A DNA stretch of 32,774 nt from Zygnema cylindricum (GCA_037447655.1 JBBHKE010003265.1:64001-96774); one strand, 5' to 3'; counted from the stretch's first letter, positions 18,880 to 28,312 are shown. Program-made: numbers and translations. Notes: generated by a model not told the origin, from the letters alone.

Positions 18880-19330
18880 CTCTCTCTCGTTTATGCCCTC
18901 TCCCTTCACCTCACTCGCTCCCTCTCGATCTATCTCTATTCCCTCTCCCTTTCCCTTTCCCACCCTCCTCCCTCTCCCTCTCTCTTTCCCTCTCCCTTCC
19001 TTACTCTCACATTACCTCTCCCTTTCCCTTTCCCTCTCCTTCTCACCCTCTCAATCTGCTGCACTATCTCCCTTCCCCTATTCCTCTCCCTCTCCCCACT
19101 CCCTCGGTCTGCCGCTATCTCTCCCTCCCCCTTTCCCTCTCCCTTCCACACTCTCTCTCCCTCTCCCCTCTTCGATCTGCCTCTATCTCTCCCTCTCCTT
19201 TTTACCCACTCTTTCCCTCTCCTTACCTTCTCCATCTCCCTCTCTCTTTCCCTCTCCCTGCCCTTCTCTCTTACATTCCATCTCCCTTTCCCTTACCCTC
19301 TCTTTCTCACCCTCTCGATCTGGCCTTCCA
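18880..19330. repeat. Pyrimidine-rich CCCTCT-type tract
   Basis: An imperfect CT-rich repeat is punctuated by motifs such as GATCTGCCTCTATCTCTCCC (about 18927, 19053, 19107, 19173, and a partial one at 19317). It is the inverted counterpart of 15845-16500. Several overlapping long frames in all phases are artefacts of the composition. Confidence 0.85.
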
Positions 19331-19390
19331 CCGCACTGGACAGCTGCATTTCCGACGCGTAGCTGGCACCATTGGGTGAACTGCTCGCAG

Positions 19391-19740
19391 CAAACTCCGG
19401 TAAAATACGAGTTAGGCCACTCACTCATCGCCGATGAGCAAAAAGCATTTGCTCAGGCCATGGAAGCTTTCACTATTATGAGTCCCGAGACGCCCAAGTG
19501 GAAGTTCGGTTCCAGTCTCACAAAGGCAGAACATGCACTATTAAGTGACACAGTCACCCGTCATATAGATGCGTCTCTCCGAAATGGAATGGGAGATGGT
19601 GGACAAAAGGTGCGCAGAATTGGAAGAAGCCGGTCTGATCTATTGGTCGGATTCCACCTTTGCTGCCCCCACAGTCATGCCTAGGAAGAAATATTTTGAA
19701 GGAAATTTCACGAGCGAAGTGTGGGGACTACCGAGAGCTC
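19391..19740 (+). pseudogene. G1 pol N-terminal fragment
   Basis: Two frames cover the segment before RT: AFAQAMEAFTIM and LTKAEHALLSDTVTRHID in one, then SEMEWEMVDKRCAELEEAG and TFAAPTVMPRKKYFEGNF in another. Together they form the usual gypsy linker into RT, with a short deletion near 19575 and a frameshift near 19712, after which the main frame takes over at AKCGDYRELNART. Confidence 0.75.
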
Positions 19741-21939
19741 AATGCTCGGACTGTTCAAAATCGCCACCCTATGCCTCTGGCGGAGGAAATATTCGACCAT
19801 GTAGGTGGTGCAAAGTTCTTTAGCATTCTTGACTTGCGTCAAGGGTTTAACCAGATTGAAATCGAGGAACGAGATCGGCATAAAACTGCATTTTGGGGCA
19901 GTGATGGTCGGTGGGAATGGGCAGTCATGCCTTTTGGTCTTAAGAACGCACCCGCCGTGTTTCAAAAAGTCATGGATTCGGTGTTGGGTGGATGTAAATT
20001 TGCCCGGTGCTACATCGATGACTTGATAATCGCTTCCGCCACGGTTGAGGAGCACGCCCGCCATATTGAGTGGGTTCTCACCGAGTTAAAGAAAGTCGGG
20101 CTGAAGTGTCACCCAGCCAAGTGTACTTTCGGTGCGGAGGGAGTGCCTTATCTCGGCCATTTTATTTCGGCTGAGGGCATCACTCCCTTGGAAGCTAAGG
20201 TAGAGGCGATCACCAAACTGCCGCCCCCCACGGATCTCACTAGTCTGAGGGCTTTTCTCGGACTAGCCAATTATTACCGTCGGTTTGTACTAAATTTTAG
20301 TACGATTGCTTCTCCCCTCAATGACCTTCTCAAAAAAGAAGTGCCTTTTGTTTGGGGACCCACCCAGGTAGAAGCGTTTCAAAAACTGAAAACCGCCCTC
20401 TCCAGCGCCCCCATTCTTCGACCTCCTAACCACAAGCTTCCCTTTTGCCTACAAACTGATTTCGGGAAGCCAGGCATCGCTGCTATTTTAACGCAAAGAG
20501 AGTTGAATGGAGAGGAATACGTAGTGGCATACGCTAGCCGGAGCAATAACCGAGCTGAATCTAATTACAGTAGTTACGAGGGTGAATGTCTCGCCGCGGT
20601 ATGGGGTATCGTTCATTTTCGACATTATCTTTACGGCAAGCCATTCACGCTCCTAACTGACCATCAACCCCTTCATTGGTTGATGACCAACGATAAGCTT
20701 TCAGGGAAGCTTGCCCGATGGGCTTTAATTTTACAAGAGTACGACGTTGAGATCATCCATCGGCCCGGTTTGTTAAGCTTGAACGCCGACGGGATTTCTC
20801 GGAATCCACTACCTCGGACCACCGATAACGGTGTCCGGCAAGATTTCGACGGGGACGAGGTACCGGCCATGTCGGCCGGTTCCTATATCACTTACTGTCT
20901 CTCTTCTATTCCTCACCCTAGGCTGGCCACAGATCCATGGCGCGACGGCCCGTTAGTTCTCTTCTTCTCCTCCCAAACCTTCCGGCCCGGTACTAACGTT
21001 GAGGAGGAAGATCGAGTAAAGAAACGAGCCAAAAATTATATGTGGTTCGGCGGATCTTTAGTTCGATTGCTGGCGGTCAGCAGTCATCGGCATGTCCCCC
21101 GGCCAACCGAGCGCTTGTCCTTGATTGAGCAGATACATACCGAGCTTGGCCATTACAAGACCAAGCGTACTTTGAGCCTTGTACAAGCACACTATTGGTG
21201 GTCCGGAATGCAAGCGGATGTGGGGGGCATTCTCCACAAATGCGCCACATGCGACCGGTTACGCACCTCTTTCTCTAATCGGCAGGTGTCTCTACAGCCA
21301 TTGTCTATCAGAGGATTGTTTTATCGCTGGTCCGTGGATCTCGCCGGACCGTTTCCCTTATCTCGAAAGGGGAAACAATACATCATGATAATGATTGAAA
21401 ATTTTAGCAAGTGGGTAGAGGTGGTCGCTCTTCCCCACAAGACCGCTAAATTGACCACTGCTGCTTTTAAAGAGCATGTTCTCATGCGTTATGGAGCTCT
21501 TGCGGAGGTTCTCACGGACCAAGGTACGGAGTTCCGCGGGGAATTTCAAGAGATGTTGGATGAAGCTTTAATTGATCATCGTCGGACGAGTCGTGATCAC
21601 CCACAAGCCGATGGCTTGGCGGAACGAGCTGTCCAAACTTTCAAGCGGGCCCTCCGAAAGCATTGTTTAGAGAAACACATCTCCGTTTGGGACAAATCCT
21701 TGGGCTATATCACCATGGGATACCGGATGGCCGTACAGGCTAGCTTGGCTAATTTCAGCCCGTACTATATTCTCTTCGGTCGAGCACCCTTGCTCGGTCG
21801 GAATATTCAGAAAGCAGCAAGTTTACCTTTGCCTCTAATGTCTGACACCATATTCTTGGAAGAACTAACTCGCCGTGCTTTGCTTTTCGCTCGTAAGATG
21901 CCCATGGCTTTTGATAATTTGCAGATTGCCCAGCATTAG
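19660..21939 (+). CDS. G1 RT-RNase H-integrase frame (759 codons)
   Basis: Gypsy polymerase frame. RT has CGDYRELNA, LDLRQGFNQI, MPFGLKNAPAVFQ and the catalytic YIDD at residues 118-121. RNase H has LQTDFGKPG, YEGECLAAVWG and LLTDHQPLHWL. The integrase zinc domain has HTELGHYK and CATC. The catalytic triad is D560, D620 and E655, spacing D-59-D-34-E. It ends at a TAG (21937-21939) where G2 has CGA, so the stop is a point mutation and the frame truly continues to 22290. The true protein start lies upstream in another frame. This is the best-preserved pol in the window. Confidence 0.93.
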   Translation: MLPPQSCLGRNILKEISRAKCGDYRELNARTVQNRHPMPLAEEIFDHVGGAKFFSILDLRQGFNQIEIEERDRHKTAFWGSDGRWEWAVMPFGLKNAPAVFQKVMDSVLGGCKFARCYIDDLIIASATVEEHARHIEWVLTELKKVGLKCHPAKCTFGAEGVPYLGHFISAEGITPLEAKVEAITKLPPPTDLTSLRAFLGLANYYRRFVLNFSTIASPLNDLLKKEVPFVWGPTQVEAFQKLKTALSSAPILRPPNHKLPFCLQTDFGKPGIAAILTQRELNGEEYVVAYASRSNNRAESNYSSYEGECLAAVWGIVHFRHYLYGKPFTLLTDHQPLHWLMTNDKLSGKLARWALILQEYDVEIIHRPGLLSLNADGISRNPLPRTTDNGVRQDFDGDEVPAMSAGSYITYCLSSIPHPRLATDPWRDGPLVLFFSSQTFRPGTNVEEEDRVKKRAKNYMWFGGSLVRLLAVSSHRHVPRPTERLSLIEQIHTELGHYKTKRTLSLVQAHYWWSGMQADVGGILHKCATCDRLRTSFSNRQVSLQPLSIRGLFYRWSVDLAGPFPLSRKGKQYIMIMIENFSKWVEVVALPHKTAKLTTAAFKEHVLMRYGALAEVLTDQGTEFRGEFQEMLDEALIDHRRTSRDHPQADGLAERAVQTFKRALRKHCLEKHISVWDKSLGYITMGYRMAVQASLANFSPYYILFGRAPLLGRNIQKAASLPLPLMSDTIFLEELTRRALLFARKMPMAFDNLQIAQH

Positions 21940-22378
21940 GATACTTTGCGCTTTGCCACCACGCAAAGAGGCAGTTACAAGCCTCAACAAAAATCTTACC
22001 AAGTCGGAGATTACGTGTACCTTCGACGACAATCTTTCGACACTTTGGACACGGATGTTTCACCACACATCCTTCGTGTGGTGGAAATGGATGCTAATGG
22101 GATGTTGGGTTTGCAGGGTAAGGATACAAGGATAATTTGGGAGCATTCGAAGAATTGTGCACCTTGTTACTTACCGGATTTGTCACAGAATATGGATCCG
22201 ATGAGAATGCCAATCACAGAGGCGACGGAATGTACCATTTGCAGGCGAGCAAACGGCGAGACTTCCTATGCTCTTGTGCGACCATTGTAACCAAGGGTTC
22301 CACATAGAGTGCTTAGTTCCTCCATTGATAGCTGTGCCAGCTGTCCATTGGTTTTGCCATGGCTGTCGTGACCACTGA
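21940..22378 (+). pseudogene. G1 integrase C-terminus with PHD finger
   Basis: In frame after the TAG, an SH3-like integrase tail (YQVGDYVYLRR, SPHILRVVEM, EHSKNCAPCYLPDL) leads into a zinc finger. Cys codons at 22231 and 22240 form CTIC. After one extra base near 22262-22268 the next frame gives LLCDHC (Cys 22277, 22286), His 22301, Cys 22310, then WFCHGC (Cys 22355, 22364), ending in TGA 22376. The C4HC3 spacing, the Trp two residues before the penultimate Cys and the CLVPPL segment define a PHD finger. PHD fingers read histone H3 tails; the position is where chromoviruses carry a chromodomain. Confidence 0.88.
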
Positions 22379-22400
22379 CCGTTTTGACCAGCTCCTCCGC

Positions 22401-22425
22401 AGGCTAAGGAGCTTGGGGGGGGGGG
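22401..22425 (+). other. G1 polypurine tract
   Basis: AGGCTAAGGAGCTT followed by eleven G is conserved in G2 (AGGCTAAAAAGCTGGAGGGGGG). Both lie just after the pol end and before terminal repeat sequence, as a plus-strand primer should. Confidence 0.7.
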
Positions 22426-22433
22426 AATTATAA

Positions 22434-22901
22434 GGGTCACTTCACGCTAGGGGAGTATTCTTCCCTTTTATTCCTTTGGTCATCTTCACCTTATTTTTTT
22501 GGATGTTGTATATATATTTTTCCCTTCTCATTCATTTTCGTTTGTATATATGTCTGGGGCATGACTTTACTGGTTGGGATGCATGTTCGTTCTTGCTTTT
22601 CCCTCATGCACGACAGCTCTCATGCCGCATGGTGTCGGTCGCGGGCATGCACGATATTTCGCACGTACGCATGATATTGCGCACACGCACGCGATTTTTA
22701 ACACGCTCGAACGAAATAGGGGTCACTTCACGCTAGGGGAGTATTCTTCCCTTTTATTCCTTTGGTCATCTTCACCTTATTCTTTTGGATGTTGTATATA
22801 TATTTTTCCCTTCTCATTCATTTTCGTTTGTATATATGTCTGGGGCATGACTTTACTGGTTGGGATGCATGTTCGTTCTTGCTTTTCCCTCATGCACGAC
22901 A
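22434..22901 (+). repeat. 286-bp duplication in G1 terminal region
   Basis: The segment starting GGTCACTTCACGCTAGGGGA at 22435 recurs at 22721. The shared approximately 180 bases differ at one position. The first copy continues through short GCACG-rich repeats to 22719; the second ends at CATGCACGAC and meets E4. Related copies lie at about 31430 (G2) and 32520. It is probably LTR sequence, but no TG...CA boundary could be fixed. Confidence 0.8.
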
Positions 22902-23221
22902 TCTAGTTTTAGGATAAGGGAAACCAAAAGGCAGTTTTTGGGAAACTTGTACGTCCTATATCTTATGGTGTAATAGGTCAATTTGGCTCTAACTTTGGGA
23001 TTTAACATTGTGTATGCTGAGGTTCTTATGTGCTGGGTTTTGTGTTAATTTGATCAGTGAGTCAAGATATGTGGTGTGGTAAAACTCAGTAAACTGTGAG
23101 ATATTGAAGTGGTGAAATATAGTGTATTGGTGGGGATTTTTTGAGAAGCTTCTACTTAAGCTATGTCTACTTCTACTACTACTGGTGCAGCTCCACCTGC
23201 ACCAGTTGTCATAGAACAACA
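22902..23221 (+). repeat. E4 5' LTR, 3' part only
   Basis: It ends AGAACAACA like the 3' LTR. The last 110 bases match the 3' LTR at 104 positions, but the preceding 200 align poorly around islands such as CAATTTGGCTCTAACTTT. About two thirds of the LTR is missing. Confidence 0.75.
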
Positions 23222-23411
23222 GGTTATGGGCTTGTCTTCAAGAATCCCTATTTTTAATGGTCATAAGTATGCTCAATGGGCGGATATGGTTGAGTCACAT
23301 TTTGAAAATGCAGGTTTGTTGGACATTTTAGATGGATCACTTGATGAGACTAATCTAACATGGCGAAGAAGAATTCACAAGCTTGAAATACTCTCAAACT
23401 CTGCCTCTTAG
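23163..23411 (+). pseudogene. E4 gag N-terminal part
   Basis: The frame starts at ATG 23163 inside the LTR. The first 19 codons are LTR-encoded (Ser/Thr/Pro-rich), then QVMGLSSRIPIFNGHKY spans the PBS and matches the E1 sequence QVMGPPSRVPIF. It ends in a stop at 23409-23411 after a frameshift. Similarity to E1/E2 across the LTR junction supports this start. Confidence 0.82.
23222..23236 (+). other. E4 primer-binding site
   Basis: GGTTATGGGC directly follows the LTR end and matches the first 10 of the 15 bases seen in E1/E2; the following TTGTC does not match. It is the same half-tRNA-iMet type, shorter or decayed. Confidence 0.65.
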
Positions 23412-23435
23412 AGAACATGGTCATGTCGATTCAAA

Positions 23436-24503
23436 ATGAAAAAGGCGATCGATATATGCAAGTCTCTAAAAACTTCCTATGAGAAAGCGAATGTTCAGCA
23501 GGAACTCCTGTTGGATGGAAAGATATGGGACTACAAGTACTCGGGGGGAACAAAGGCCGAGTATATCGATAATTTCAGAGCTCTCATTGATGCTCATGCT
23601 TGTGCTGGAGGTTCTTTTCGTGAGTTTCAGCAAGCTCATGTGATAATTAGGGGTCTTCCTGGTAGCATGAAGGATGCATCTGCTGAATTGAAAAAGCATG
23701 ACAAGTCTAACTGGACTGTTCAGTTAGCTATTAATATTATATTAGAAGAAGAGTCTACGTCAAAGATGCTAAGTGGAGAAAAAGACGTAGAAGCATTCAA
23801 CATAGACTTTGACAGGAATGGACAGTTAAATCAGGGAAGAAATCAGTTTAATCCACAAAAGAATCAGTATAATCAGAATCAAGGTCACTTTAAACAGTTT
23901 AATCAAGGTCAGAATAGACAGTCTTTTACTGCTTGTTTTTACTGTTCAGAAATAGGTCATGGTTATCGGTACTGTCCTAAACTTAAGAAGGCAAATGAAA
24001 CAGGATTATATAGGCCAAGATGGCAGCAGAGTCAATTTAACCAAGGCTTTTCTAGTCAACAATTAAAGAACAACTCATTATTTTCATCATCTGTTTCTGA
24101 TGAGGATGAGTCGTTGAGCTTCATTGAGCAGAATGATTCGGAGTTAATTGCAATGGCGGCGGCAATGGAGGGCTCCAAGGACACTGGGTGGATAATGGAC
24201 ACCGGAGCATCAACACATATGTGCTGGAACAAATCGATTTTCACCAATCTGAAGTCAACACTTGCTAAAAATATCTACTGTGCTTGTGGAATGAGTGTGC
24301 AGACATCTGCACAAGGAGATGTCTCATTGCTTGTAGATGTAGGAGGGAAACCACTAGAAAGAACACTTCATAATGTTTTGTTTGTTCCAAATTTCAAAAA
24401 AAACCTTTTTTCTACATCTTTGGTTGAGAGTAAAGGTTTTAAGGTCTCCCTTAAAAGAGGTAGGCAGGTTGTGAGCAAGCTAGGCAAGATAGTAGTCACA
24501 TGA
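23436..24503 (+). CDS. E4 gag C-terminal part-protease (355 codons)
   Basis: Copia Gag (YSGGTKAEYIDNFRALIDA, VIIRGLPGSM) is followed by a strongly Gln/Asn-rich stretch at about residues 130-167, a complete zinc knuckle CFYCSEIGHGYRYC, an acidic linker (SDEDESLSF) and the protease active site WIMDTGASTHMC. The retropepsin region continues with LHNVLFVPNFKKN. The TGA ending at 24503 falls between protease and GAG-pre-integrase, so it is a lesion within one polyprotein. Confidence 0.88.
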   Translation: MKKAIDICKSLKTSYEKANVQQELLLDGKIWDYKYSGGTKAEYIDNFRALIDAHACAGGSFREFQQAHVIIRGLPGSMKDASAELKKHDKSNWTVQLAINIILEEESTSKMLSGEKDVEAFNIDFDRNGQLNQGRNQFNPQKNQYNQNQGHFKQFNQGQNRQSFTACFYCSEIGHGYRYCPKLKKANETGLYRPRWQQSQFNQGFSSQQLKNNSLFSSSVSDEDESLSFIEQNDSELIAMAAAMEGSKDTGWIMDTGASTHMCWNKSIFTNLKSTLAKNIYCACGMSVQTSAQGDVSLLVDVGGKPLERTLHNVLFVPNFKKNLFSTSLVESKGFKVSLKRGRQVVSKLGKIVVT

Positions 24504-24530
24504 ACTAGAGATGCAAGCAAAATTTATCGT

Positions 24531-25514
24531 ATGGATATGGCCGATTCTAAAGATAATGATGTTCTCTATTCTGGTGTCCAATCCGAGAATGAATTATGGC
24601 ATAAAAGACTAGGCCATGTTAACTATGACACACTATCAAAAATGGTTAAAGCTAGTAAAATAGAAGGTGTTTCATTAACGGACCAGCCAGTAAAAATTTG
24701 TGATGGTTGTTCTCTAGGAAAGATTCATAAGTTGCCTTTTCCTCCGCAGTCAGATCACAGATCAACTAAAGTTTAACAACATATTCATTCGGATGTTTTC
24801 GGACCAGCACAAGTCCCATCTACTCGGGGGGTTCGTTTCATGCTTGCGTTTACAGACGATTTCTCTCGGTTCACAAAAGTCTACTTCATGAAAGAAAAGA
24901 GTGAAGTGTTCGGCCACTTCAAACATTACAAGGCTTGGGTGGAGAAACAGCATGGAGTTCCGATTTTGGAACTCAGATCGGATAATGGAGGAGAATATAT
25001 GTCAAATGAATTTGAAAACTTCCTGTTGGATGAAGGGATAAGTCGTCAACTAACAGTTCCTTACACTCCTCAGCAGAATAGTGTCTCAGAGAGACTAAAC
25101 AGGACAATTACAGAATGTAATAGATCTATGTTAGCTAATAAAAATATAGATTTGAAATTCTAGGCTGAGGCCGCAAATTGTGCAGTTTATATCAAAAATA
25201 AAATTGCATCTCGTTCAGTCAGTTCTACACCTTTTGAACTATGGACAGGTAGAAAACCAGATGTCCGTCATTTCAGAGTATTTGGTAGTAAATGCTTTAT
25301 TCTAAACACCTCTCCAAATACCTGGAAAATGGAACCAAACATTCTTATGGGGTATGATGATAATTCAATGGGCTATAGAGTTTATGTTTTAGAAAAACAA
25401 AAGATAGTACTGTTTAGGAACATTATTATAAAAGATGAGGCAGAATCTGGAGATTTATTCTCTATGACAGAAAAATCAGGTTGCAGAAAAATCTCAGGAA
25501 TATATTATTTTTGA
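24531..25514 (+). pseudogene. E4 integrase pseudogene
   Basis: The GAG-pre-integrase zinc domain is intact (LWHKRLGHVN and CDGCSLGKIHKLPF). A TAA at 24774-24776 precedes the core, which has HSDVFGPAQ, DDFSRF, RSDNGGEY and NSVSERLN, so the Asp-Asp-Glu triad is still visible. TAG at 25161-25163 interrupts it. The C-terminal part reads FGSKCFIL and ILMGYDDNSMGYRVY. It would splice element cDNA into chromosomes; the stops make it non-functional. Confidence 0.87.
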
Positions 25515-25829
25515 CACTTTGAAACAACTGTTCTATCAACCTGTTCAACAACAAGTTGCAAATCCGGTGATTTTAGAAACTCAAGCTCTTTTTCCACAAC
25601 AAATTGAGTAAGGAGACCAGCTGCAAGATCAGTCACAGCCAGCTGCAAGACAGCAAAGATACGTAAGACATCCATCGGTCTCCGCCTCAGAATTTCCGGG
25701 GGGAAGGAGAACTAGCACTCGCCTCCAATCAAGTTCCCACTTTGCCTACTCTGCTAACCTAGGAGGTTGTCAGACCATCCGGGAAGCCTTCTCTTCACCG
25801 GAAAAAACTCAATGGATTGAAGCGCAAAC

Positions 25830-26640
25830 GACGAAATGAAGTCTATAATGGAAGCTCAAACGTGGGAGCTGGTGGATCTACCTCCAAACCAAAAAGCCAT
25901 CGGTAGTAAATGGGTTTTTAAAGTGAAATTAAACCTCGATGGCATAATTGAACGGTTCAAGGCCAGAGTTGTGGCCAAAGGTTATAATTAGAAATAATGA
26001 ATCGACTTTGAGGAAACCTTCTCTTAGTGGTAAGGTTCCCAACTGTTAGAATCTTACTCAGTTTAGCTGCTATTGAAAACATGGAAGTCCATCAGATGGA
26101 CGTTAAGACAGGTTTCTTTCATAGAGAGCTAGAAGAAACTATCTATATGCAGCAACCGGAAATGTATGCAGAAAAAGGAAAAGAAAACCTAGTATGTAAA
26201 TTGATGAAATCCTTGTATGGGCTGAAACACGTCCCTAGACAGTGGAACCTAAAGTTAGATGAGTTCCTCACCAAACTAGGTTTTAAAAGAATTAGCTCAC
26301 TTCATTCTGTCTATGTTTTACAGGAGGAGGATAGAATACTATGTATTGTTGTTTATGTAGATGATTTTCTACTTATCAGCAAATCCATGGATGAAACAAA
26401 TAAGATCAAGAGTGCCCTTATATCAAGGATTGAGATGAAAGACCTTGGTTAGGCCAAATACATTTTAGGAATACAAGTAGAGAGAGACAGAAGTAAGAGG
26501 CAAATCATGTTAACTCAAAAGGAAGCTATAAGTTCCATGCTTGAAAAGTTTGATATGAAAAAGGCTAAAGGATGTGTCACTCCAATAGAATACGAACAGA
26601 AATTAGAGGGAGTTGACTATTAGTCAGGCGTTCTAGTTGA
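25830..26640 (+). pseudogene. E4 reverse transcriptase pseudogene
   Basis: RT starts with MKSIMEAQTWELVDLP and SKWVFKVKLN, broken by a TAG near 25989 and a frame change near 26020. The open stretch 26027-26452 has MDVKTGFFHRELEETIYM, SLYGLKHVPRQWN and the YVDD box at residues 110-113. TAG at 26450 and another near 26621 follow. Its homologues are 3719 and 12400 in E1 and E2. Confidence 0.87.
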
Positions 26641-26644
26641 TGAG

Positions 26645-27339
26645 ATGCTAAATTCAGGGGAGGAGGAGTTTATGGCCTCAAAACCATATAGGCAAGTAGT
26701 TCGATCTCTCATCTATTTTATGAACTCCACTAGGCCGGATGTGGCAACACCTGTTGGAGCATTAAGTAAGAGTCTGCAGAATCCAAAAAGGGTACATTGG
26801 GAAGCTGCAAAAAGAGTCCTGGGTACTTGGCAGGAACTCAGAATCTTAAACTTGTCTTCAGAGGAGGGGAGGTCAAGTTGAACACTTGGAGCGATGCAAG
26901 TTTTAGAGACATGCCCAGCAGGAAATCCACCACAGGATTTGTTCCACAGATTGGAAATGGTACCTGCTGCTAGAGCAGCAAACTTCATAAGGTCACCGCC
27001 CAGTCAACTATGGAGTCTGAATATATGGCAGCAAGTTCTGCACTTAAGGAACTCCTGTGGGTAAAAGCACTTTTGCAAGAATTGGGACATATGCAATCTG
27101 GTCCTCAAGTCATTTGGTGTAACAGCCAGGCAGCAATTGTTATAGCCTCTTACCCCAACCATCACTTTCAGAGCAAACACATAGATATCAGACTGCATTT
27201 TGTCAGTGAAAATGTGCTTCCAAAGGTCATTAAAATATGTTATTTGCGAGATGAAAACATGGTTGCAGATATGTTAACTAAAGCACTTCCTGCACCTAAA
27301 TTACAGTTTTGCAAAAAGGCTATTGGTCTAATTGAGTAA
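26645..27339 (+). pseudogene. E4 RNase H pseudogene
   Basis: RT C-terminus and RNase H: PYRQVVRSLIYFMNSTRPDV, then after a shift NTWSDAS, MESEYMAAS, and WCNSQAAIVIASYPNHHF with KHIDIRLHFV. The shift near 26820 and a TGA near 26879 split it. It ends with TAA at 27337, 23 bases before the LTR. Confidence 0.86.
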
Positions 27340-27347
27340 CTGAGACT

Positions 27348-27362
27348 AAAGCTTTAGGGGAG
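27348..27362 (+). other. E4 polypurine tract
   Basis: AAAGCTTTAGGGGAG directly precedes the 3' LTR and shares GGGGAG with the E1/E2 tracts. Confidence 0.75.
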
Positions 27363-28312
27363 TGTTGTTTTTGAAAACTTTGTCTGTAGTATATAAAGCT
27401 GTGAGGGAAGCCTAAGTACTTAGAATAAATTGGTGTAGTTTGAAATGTAATACTTATCTGAAATAGTGTGACAGTAGAATGTTTTCTCAAAGAGTATTAG
27501 TACGGTCACATATACACGCGTCGAATTTTTAGATAGTGTAGGAAACGCGGAATGGTCATGGCCACATGACCACCAATCAGACGACTGAATTTGTTGGATC
27601 GGGCGGACGGAAATTAAACCGGACATCTGGGAACACTAATACCAAAATGAAAAATACCAGACGTAGATTCACATCAGATTAACGGCAGGATTTCTGAGGG
27701 GGACCACAAATGACAAGGAGCTTCGTAAGCGTCACAGATAGTCGTACAAGTTTACCACAGCAGATTAGAAGTATTTGAGGTTGATGACTAAGCAAACAAC
27801 ATTATATGTACGACATCTGAGTGTAAATACCTGAAGAGGTAATTTTTGTAGTATAGTGTTTTAGAAAATAGTGTCTCACTATTCATTTTTAGGCTAGTGA
27901 AAAGTTTTTGGAAGTAATTAGTGTAATTTTGTCTATCATTTTAAAGACTACTACTTAGGGTACTAACACTGATTGGCAATAGGCGTGAGTTGCTCTCTCA
28001 AAGCATGCACCAGGACCCAGGTCATTTTACGTATCCGCCAGATGGGAAACCAAAGCGCGAAACTCGCGTCCCATATCCATCGCCTACTGTCAATTTGGCT
28101 CTAACTTTAGGAGCAATGCGGTACGCCGAGGTTCCATGTGGTGAGTCTTCTATTAATCGACTGAGTCGACCCGCGTGCAAAATCCGTAAACCCATCTGCT
28201 GGGTGAAATATAGTGTATTGGTGGGGATTTCTTGAGAAGCTTCTGCTTAAGCTATGTCTAATTCTACTACTACTAGTGCAGCTCCACCTACACCAGTTGT
28301 CATTGAACAACA
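27363..28312 (+). repeat. E4 3' LTR (950 bp)
   Basis: It runs TGTTGTTTTTGAAAAC...GAACAACA. Its last 59 bases again hold the LTR-encoded Gag start (ATG 28254). The right flank TGCCA at 28313 has no partner on the left. Confidence 0.85.

Larger units (their letters stand above)
19331..22901 (+). mobile_element. Ty3/gypsy element G1, 5'-truncated
   Basis: Pol from just before RT to the C-terminal PHD finger, a polypurine tract (about 22401-22425) and terminal repeat sequence remain. Gag, protease and the 5' LTR are missing; the pyrimidine tract stands where they should be. RT-RNase H precedes integrase, the gypsy order. The coding region has few lesions: a frameshift at the RT N-terminus, one TAG in integrase and one extra base in the PHD finger. 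It is younger than G2. Confidence 0.92.
22902..28312 (+). mobile_element. Ty1/copia element E4 (old, defective)
   Basis: A truncated 5' LTR (to 23221), PBS, gag, protease, integrase, RT, RNase H, polypurine tract and a complete 950-bp 3' LTR (27363-28312) are present. Proteins are clearly diverged from E1-E3. Many stops and shifts occur in pol. The 5' LTR meets G1 terminal repeat at about 22902, and no target duplication is visible. Confidence 0.9.

Noticed and set aside
18714-19684. Three overlapping long reading frames (161-269 codons) in the pyrimidine tract
   Set aside because: All phases of a CT-rich tract stay open; the products are Ser/Leu/Pro repeats. Only the end of one frame (after about 19391) is real gypsy coding sequence.
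19331-22378. Pararetrovirus (caulimovirus-type) insertion instead of a gypsy element
   Set aside because: An integrase core with a D-D-E triad and a polypurine tract are present, and there is no movement or coat protein.
22231-22378. PHD finger as a captured host gene exon
   Set aside because: It follows integrase without a boundary, lies before the polypurine tract and occurs at the same place in the diverged copy G2.
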